Positions 61,001 through 64,000 of a DNA stretch of 64,000 bases are shown piece by piece. This DNA is from Nitrospira sp. (lineage in GTDB: Bacteria > Nitrospirota > Thermodesulfovibrionia > Thermodesulfovibrionales > Dissulfurispiraceae). The DNA is taken from positions 1-64,000 of the forward strand of contig NSJL01000001.1 of assembly GCA_002634385.1 (NCBI GenBank), written 5' to 3'. A model generated the notes under the pieces. The model searched no databases. It was given only the letters and a program-made list of their open reading frames with translations, and had not been told where the DNA came from. Within the stretch, counting starts at the first letter, position 1, and each line of letters begins with the position of its first letter. Both the position numbers and the translations under genes were made by a program.

Positions 61001-61902
61001 AGCGCATCCTGAAGCATCAATTGATTCTTGCGCTCTTTCCTCTTTGCCGTAAGGTACTCTCCCTTCTCGAGCTCAAAGAGCTGTTGCGGGAAACGGTCCG
61101 TAAGATCATACCACCTGTTGATACGGGCCTCGAAGCGTTCTCCCGGAGGAGCGGAAAGGGAGTCCATGTAGGCCTGAATCGCGAAATAGTAGCGGACCGC
61201 ATTGCGCTCGATTGCCCCCTTGACTCCTCCCACATAGACGGGGTTCCCCTTATCATCTCTGCCGGTTACGGTAAATCCCACCTTACCACGGCCGATAGTG
61301 GAGAAATACGTTTTCATGGCCGTTCGCGTCCAGGAGTCGAACCGGTAGGCATACCGCAAATGGAGAAAACTCTTTCCCCCTTCCAGGGGAATCGCATCAA
61401 ACTCTATGCGGTGATCCCTGGTATGCAGGGGGCCCTCCTCGGCAATGAGGGAAAGAGCCAGGTACTCCGGCTGCTGCGCAGCAACACGGAACCGGAACTG
61501 CACCTCCTGGGCATCCTCAGGAGACTGGTAGTACTTACGGCCGCTGTACAAAGTAATAAGCCATAGATCGTTCTGCTTTTTGAACGTACACGCCTTGATA
61601 TTAAGATGAAGTGGAACGATATCGCACCAATGAGCAAGGACCGGAAAGGTCTCCCTGATCCTTTCGAAAGGATAGTCGACGGTACCGTAGATATCCACCT
61701 GCAGCGCATCCGTTTCCTCGTGGGATTCGATAAAGAGAGGGACGCCGAGAGAGCTATTCTGAAGAATATCTTTTATCTGCTGGTACTTATCTATCAGGAC
61801 ACTGCTTCCGGATATCTCGAGGGCGCGTGCCCCCCCGGCACAGAAAACGCCGGTGAAAAGCAGAACCGACTGGAATAGCAGCAGTGTGCGCCTACAGTAC
61901 AT
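60991..61902 (-). CDS. Exported protein, START/SRPBCC-like, unknown
   Basis: A signal peptide (TLLLFQSVLLFTGVFCAGGA) is followed by a domain with a START-like pattern: ALQVDIYGTVDYPFERIRET, WLITLYSGRKYYQSPEDAQE, GGKSFLHLRYAYRFDSWTRT. No known family is claimed. The product is periplasmic and might bind a lipid or pigment. It has its own terminator. Upstream 61903-62066 shows nothing I can name. Confidence 0.65.
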   Translation of the reverse strand: MYCRRTLLLFQSVLLFTGVFCAGGARALEISGSSVLIDKYQQIKDILQNSSLGVPLFIESHEETDALQVDIYGTVDYPFERIRETFPVLAHWCDIVPLHLNIKACTFKKQNDLWLITLYSGRKYYQSPEDAQEVQFRFRVAAQQPEYLALSLIAEEGPLHTRDHRIEFDAIPLEGGKSFLHLRYAYRFDSWTRTAMKTYFSTIGRGKVGFTVTGRDDKGNPVYVGGVKGAIERNAVRYYFAIQAYMDSLSAPPGERFEARINRWYDLTDRFPQQLFELEKGEYLTAKRKERKNQLMLQDALSR

Positions 61903-62066
61903 GGAACACTCCTTCTCTTATGGGGTGCGCATACAGTAACATCAGATCCGCGTACAGGCCCTACTTACATTATACGCCCTGTTTCCTGCAGCGCCAACAA
62001 AAATGAGGTCAGGGGAACACGGGACAAAGGGGCGCAAAAGACAGGTATGCGGGAACCCACGGAACA

Positions 62067-63284
62067 TCAGAAGATAACCCTGAGCACACCGTCTATTTCA
62101 TGCAACGCCCTGATGATACCCGCCGCCTCCCCCGCTTTCAGAGCACTGATATCGAGTCCAGCGCTATACCGGGTTACGCTATCAAAGGCACCTCTCACAT
62201 CCAGATCATCATCCATTCTTTCCTCAAAAAACCTCCTCAGTTTTCTGGCGGACTCCCCTTCCGGGGTTGCCTCCCCGGCCGCCCGCTTCCCGATGAGGGA
62301 GACAGTCCTCCTGAAATCCTGAAGGATACCGGCAACAGAGCCCATATCCTCGTCCGAATAATTGAGCTTCGACCGGTAATGGCCGTAAATGAGGAAAAAA
62401 CGTATCTCCTTCGCCGAGTATCCCTTCTTAAGGAGAGTATCCGCGTAGTAGATATTTCCCCGGCTTTTCGACATCTTTTTGCCGTTTACGTAAAGATGAT
62501 GGCAGTGGAGCCAATAACGCGCCATCGGATAGGGGCGCACGGATTCAAGGATCGCCAGGGTGTAATCGTGATGACGGTAGAGGTTGTCGATCCCTCCGCA
62601 GTAAAGGGAAAGCGTTTCGTTGAAATAGTTGAGGATCATGCTCGGGTCCTGTATGTTCCAGGCGGGTCTCCCCCACCCGATTTCGGTCTTCCAGCTATTC
62701 GGATCCCCTTCCCGGTGCCCGTGCCAGAGAATGAAATCCCCCAGGTTCCATTGTATTCCCGAATAGGTATCCTTATGGAAACGGACTTTCTCCTTCGGCC
62801 ATTTACTCATGTCCAGTCCGTACAGCTTTCCGAAGCCGGGGAATTTCAGGGGATCGAAATAGACGTTTCCCTTATGCCAGTAAGCAATTCCGCGCTCGAG
62901 GAGGTGCTTGATAATGTCCACGGCGGCATCAATGCATTCCGAAGCACGGGGGAGATAATCGGGGATCTTCATTCCCAGGAGGCTCATTTCCTGGAGAAAC
63001 TCATCGATATTCACGTCCGTAAGCTTCCGCACACTGGTCCTCTTCATTCCCGCTTCCCTGATAGCCTTATCCTCCACATCGGTAAAATTCATGCCCCGGT
63101 GGACTGCGTATCCCGCGTACTCGAGGTAGCGCACCAGGATATCCTCAAAGAGAAAAGTCCTGAAATTCCCGATATGCGCCCTCTGGTATACCGAAGGTCC
63201 GCAGGTGAACATATTCACCACCTCTTTGTTGACGGGACGAAAGACCTCGTATTTCCTGCCCAGTGTATTGAAAAGCCGTATCAT
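62067..63284 (-). CDS. Divergent CysRS-like class I tRNA-ligase-fold protein
   Basis: The 405-residue protein has the CysRS features FTCGPSVYQRAHIGNFRTF (HIGN at 37-40, first Zn Cys at 28) and GKKMSKSRGN. But the usual GWHIECSAM is AWNIQDPSM, so the second zinc Cys is absent, and HHENE is HHDYT, so the Glu ligand is lost too. The length is shorter than the usual 460 residues and the anticodon-binding domain is reduced. It is either a paralogue with a new role or a strongly divergent CysRS. ATG 63284 overlaps the MATE stop as ATGA. Confidence 0.8.
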   Translation of the reverse strand: MIRLFNTLGRKYEVFRPVNKEVVNMFTCGPSVYQRAHIGNFRTFLFEDILVRYLEYAGYAVHRGMNFTDVEDKAIREAGMKRTSVRKLTDVNIDEFLQEMSLLGMKIPDYLPRASECIDAAVDIIKHLLERGIAYWHKGNVYFDPLKFPGFGKLYGLDMSKWPKEKVRFHKDTYSGIQWNLGDFILWHGHREGDPNSWKTEIGWGRPAWNIQDPSMILNYFNETLSLYCGGIDNLYRHHDYTLAILESVRPYPMARYWLHCHHLYVNGKKMSKSRGNIYYADTLLKKGYSAKEIRFFLIYGHYRSKLNYSDEDMGSVAGILQDFRRTVSLIGKRAAGEATPEGESARKLRRFFEERMDDDLDVRGAFDSVTRYSAGLDISALKAGEAAGIIRALHEIDGVLRVIF

Positions 63285-64000
63285 GACAGATTCCTCTCCC
63301 ACTCCACATGCAATTCTTTCCAGCGTCCCCTGCGGAACCGCCAGGCAATGAGCGTCCCCTGGACCAGCATGGACGCGACCATCGCCACCCATACCCCCAA
63401 TGCGCCATATCCTGCCCCAAGGGCCAGAAAGTAGGCGAGGGGGATCCTGACGAGCCACATGGCAATCACTACGATCCACATGGCTCCCTTTGTATCGCCG
63501 GCCCCCTGCAGGCTACCGCCGAGAATGGTGCTCAGAGCCATGAAAGGCTCGGATAACATCATGATCCGCAGATAGCGGGCCGTCTCCGCCAGCACATCGG
63601 GACTCTTCGTCACCAGGGAGGCCAGGCGCTCGGCGCCGGCAAAAATGAAAAGGGCCATTACACTGATGAGAATGATACCCGAAAAAGTGATCTTCCAGCC
63701 GATCTTTTCGGCCCTCTCCGGATTGCCCGCACCCAGGTTCTGCCCCACCAGGACGGAAGCAGCCATGTGAAGGGCGAAGGCGGGGAGATAGATGACCGCC
63801 TCGATCCTGAGCCCGTTGGTAAGGGAGGAAAGCCCGGTAATGCTCTCCTGTCCCAGGCGGCCGAGAATGTTATACAGAATGAGGCTTCCGGCGTTCCAGG
63901 CGATCTGGAGCAGTGCCGCAGGCCAACTGAGATCGATGATCTTCCTTGTGAGCGAAGGGGAAAAGCTCCAGGGTCTTGCATAGAGGAGCCTCCAGCGGCT
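63281..64000 (-). CDS. MATE-family efflux transporter, 5' end outside window
   Basis: The open frame crosses the right edge; the visible 239 residues contain MATE segments such as AASVLVGQNLGAGNPERAEK, LRIMMLSEPFMALSTILGGS and GAGYGALGVWVAMVAS. It has about six of the usual 12 helices. MATE proteins expel cations or drugs with sodium or protons. It is coupled to the CysRS-like gene by an ATGA overlap. Confidence 0.88.
   Translation of the reverse strand, partial: SRWRLLYARPWSFSPSLTRKIIDLSWPAALLQIAWNAGSLILYNILGRLGQESITGLSSLTNGLRIEAVIYLPAFALHMAASVLVGQNLGAGNPERAEKIGWKITFSGIILISVMALFIFAGAERLASLVTKSPDVLAETARYLRIMMLSEPFMALSTILGGSLQGAGDTKGAMWIVVIAMWLVRIPLAYFLALGAGYGALGVWVAMVASMLVQGTLIAWRFRRGRWKELHVEWERNLS

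Overview
The window reads as a chromosomal segment of an anaerobic or microaerophilic Gram-negative bacterium with sulfur- and selenium-linked respiration. The gene mix (DsrE/F/H-type sulfur relay proteins, a DsrP-like NrfD protein, HdrD/HdrE-like proteins, YeeE/YedE and TauE/SafE sulfur transporters, CISM molybdoenzymes with TorD chaperones, sigma-54 activators, MMPL/LolA-like/DUF1302-like export genes) resembles Nitrospirota (Thermodesulfovibrionia-like) or Desulfobacterota. No rRNA or other taxonomic marker is present, so this is inference.

Layout. 1-4.6 kb: end of an IS110-type transposase, a dispersed repeat, Nudix, MBL-fold, PilZ, QueE and YdjM-type genes. 4.2-9.5 kb (minus): a metal-uptake-like group (TonB-dependent receptor, NapH-like 4Fe-4S membrane protein, tiny Cys-rich membrane protein, TonB, DUF2318 lipoprotein). 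9.7 kb: LysR regulator of the type found with selenium metabolism. 10.6-27.2 kb (minus): a 16.5-kb respiratory gene series with two molybdopterin enzymes, three NrfC/DsrO-type Fe-S proteins, a DsrP-like membrane anchor, tetraheme and diheme cytochromes, a beta-barrel, PKD/FecR surface proteins and two TorD chaperones. 27.2-32 kb: sigma-54 promoters with palindromic upstream sites and a PhnD-like sensor / histidine kinase / NtrC-type regulator set. 32.4-46.7 kb (minus): Lpd plus GcvH-like pair, YeeE/YedE transporter, rhodanese, HdrD/HdrE-like pair with MMPL exporter genes, SQR-like flavoprotein, DsrE/F/H cluster, ArsR regulator, MoaD-like protein. 47-49.3 kb (plus): YedF, DUF2064 transferase, cold-shock protein. 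49.4-64 kb (minus): universal stress proteins, TauE/SafE exporter, a second sigma-54 two-component system, a STAND-ATPase/HATPase fusion, a CBM9-like protein, repeats, a divergent CysRS-like protein and a MATE exporter.

Main discovery. Two genes appear interrupted by an in-frame TGA exactly where a conserved cysteine belongs, and homology continues in the same frame. One is a DsrE-family protein (45209-45565) with a U-G-G-C redox motif followed by a perfect 8-bp stem with a GGGC loop. The other is an NrfC/PsrB-type ferredoxin subunit (20841-21467) in which the TGA replaces a predicted [4Fe-4S] ligand and is followed by a hairpin with a GGUCG loop. With YedF and a selenium-type LysR in the same window, both are best read as selenoproteins; the second would put selenocysteine at an iron-sulfur cluster of a molybdoenzyme electron-transfer subunit.

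How the parts may work together (inference): the PhnD-like protein senses a periplasmic ligand, the kinase and NtrC-type activator switch on the sigma-54 promoter at 27210-27224, and the operon produces a quinone-linked complex that reduces or oxidises a sulfur, selenium or arsenic oxyanion, while DsrE/F/H, SQR-like, TusA-like and rhodanese proteins handle the sulfur (or selenium) atoms.
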